Source: Alphaproteobacteria bacterium
GTDB lineage: Bacteria; Pseudomonadota; Alphaproteobacteria; CAAGCB01; CAG-977
Direction: 5' to 3'
DNA length: 22,967 nt
Assembly (NCBI GenBank): GCA_021639925.1
Contig: JAJXEL010000014.1
Coordinates: 1-22,967, forward strand
In this document: in pieces, positions 22,454 to 22,967 of the stretch
Position numbering within the stretch: position 1 is the first letter of the stretch
Layout of the letters: every line of letters begins with the position of its first letter
Translations under genes and position numbers: made by a program
Notes under the pieces: model-generated
What the model was told of the DNA's origin: nothing
The model's input: the letters and a program-made list of their open reading frames with translations, nothing else
The model's database searches: none

Positions 22454-22493
22454 TTGGGGTCTCCTTGTGGTAATAAGGTGTTGTCCCTTTTCG

Positions 22494-22580
22494 CGGATAT
22501 GGTGGAATGGTAGACACAACAGACTTAAAATCTGTTGAGGCTTTGTCCTCGTGCGGGTTCAAGTCCCGCTTTCCGCACCA
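22494..22580 (+). tRNA. tRNA-Leu (anticodon TAA)
   Basis: This class II tRNA has the anticodon loop CTTAAAA (anticodon TAA) on stem ACAGA/TCTGT, a long variable arm (GAGG/CCTC), T-stem GCGGG/CCCGC, and an encoded CCA. The acceptor GCGGATA/TTTCCGC has a U-U mismatch at pair 6:67. It reads the leucine codon TTA. Confidence 0.96.
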
Positions 22581-22593
22581 TTGACTATAATAT

Positions 22594-22620
22594 AAAAACT
22601 GCCTAAACGGCAGTTTTTTT
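22594..22620 (+). terminator. tRNA-Leu terminator
   Basis: AAAAACTGCC (22594-22603) pairs with GGCAGTTTTT (22609-22618) around a TAAAC loop, followed by more T. Confidence 0.87.
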
Positions 22621-22643
22621 ATTTCCGGTATCAATGATATATC

Positions 22644-22652
22644 TGATATAAA
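22644..22652 (+). promoter_or_regulatory. Candidate extended -10 promoter of the Mrr gene
   Basis: TGATATAAA fits an extended -10 (TGn plus TATAAA) with no good -35. The start would be near 22659, about 39 nt before the ATG. Confidence 0.35.
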
Positions 22653-22697
22653 TATCCGGTTGTGTTAAGTGAAAAAATATTTGTCCGTGAGGTTATA

Positions 22698-22967
22698 ATG
22701 TCTTTGCCGAATTTCCAAGAAATGATGCTGCCGGCCTTACAGGCTTTCAGCCGGGTCAGCTGCGCCAAAATCCCGGAAATAGAAAAAAGTGTCGCCGATA
22801 CTTTGAATTTATCCGAAGAACAAAAATCCGAACTGCTTCCCAGCGGCGGGGAAACGACACTGCACAACAGAACGGCATGGGCTGTATTCGATTTATTTCA
22901 AGCCGGATTGCTGCAAAGAATCAGACGGGGAACTTATGTCATATCCGATGCAGGCAAAGCCCTGTTG
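22698..22967 (+). CDS. mrr: Mrr-type restriction endonuclease, N-terminal part (cut by window end)
   Basis: The first 90 codons are present and open to the window edge. They resemble the winged-helix Mrr N-terminal DNA-recognition domain: M-L-P-A-L-Q-A-F, then S-E-E-Q-K-S-E-L-L-P-S-G, H-N-R-T-A-W-A, and L-L-Q-R-I-R-R-G-T-Y-V-I-S-D-A-G. E. coli Mrr, a type IV enzyme cutting modified DNA, has the same order of motifs. The catalytic domain would lie beyond the window and cannot be checked. GAGG lies before the ATG. It may be part of a defence region next to tRNA-Leu. Confidence 0.78.
   Translation, partial: MSLPNFQEMMLPALQAFSRVSCAKIPEIEKSVADTLNLSEEQKSELLPSGGETTLHNRTAWAVFDLFQAGLLQRIRRGTYVISDAGKALL

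Noticed and set aside
22454..22519. N-terminal extension of the OmpA-like lipoprotein
   Set aside because: It would run into tRNA-Leu and bury the lipoprotein signal; AAGGAG precedes the ATG at 22453.

Overview
The window reads as chromosomal DNA of an anaerobic or fermentative alphaproteobacterium, probably host- or gut-associated. This is inference from gene content and order. The order ftsE-ftsX-ydcF-plsC divergent from a zinc-ribbon membrane protein, psd overlapping pssA, and an LptM-type lipoprotein in front of lysA and divergent from a TlpA-like gene are alphaproteobacterial arrangements. The [FeFe]-hydrogenase maturase HydE points to anaerobic H2 metabolism. Two loci, a heterodimeric ABC exporter and a YjbR protein, look to me more like Firmicutes versions and may be acquired.

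Layout. Bases 1-762 hold a terminator, a promoter and a small polyprenol/diacylglycerol-kinase-type membrane protein. Bases 721-2956 (minus) hold hydE followed by a membrane-anchored metallophosphoesterase. Bases 3031-3909 (plus) encode an aldo/keto reductase whose promoter is interleaved with that of hydE. Bases 3906-4463 (minus) encode an exported PLD-type nuclease. Bases 4618-5853 (plus) encode a fused HPPK-DHPS folate enzyme. Bases 5854-7002 (minus) encode a zinc-dependent phospholipase C family protein. Bases 7093-10718 (minus) are the two-subunit ABC exporter. Bases 10849-11607 (plus) encode a flavin-reductase-like protein with a long basic tail. Bases 11624-14559 (minus) are a tightly overlapping ftsE-ftsX-ydcF-plsC operon. 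Bases 14670-15317 (plus) encode a zinc-ribbon membrane protein. Bases 15314-16793 (minus) are lptM-lysA. Bases 16890-18166 (plus) are a TlpA-like thioredoxin and gpt. Bases 18284-19775 (minus) are psd-pssA (phosphatidylethanolamine synthesis), and 19857-20873 (minus) encode a LysM protein.

Bases 20955-22967 differ in character. tRNA-Pro(CGG) is followed by a terminator and then by a compact tRNA-derived repeat region in which a second copy of the tRNA 3' end has its T-loop split by 61 nt. A YjbR protein, an OmpA-like lipoprotein, tRNA-Leu(TAA) and the first 90 codons of an Mrr-type restriction endonuclease follow. This may be the edge of an accessory region that continues beyond the window.

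Genes are packed closely. Several convergent pairs share or abut stop codons, and several operon members overlap by 1-8 nt. The only stretch above 300 nt without a protein gene is 21032-21345, described under the tRNA-Pro repeat entries. I saw no CRISPR array, rRNA gene or recognisable transposase. All functional calls rest on motifs and remembered family features read by eye; no database search was run.
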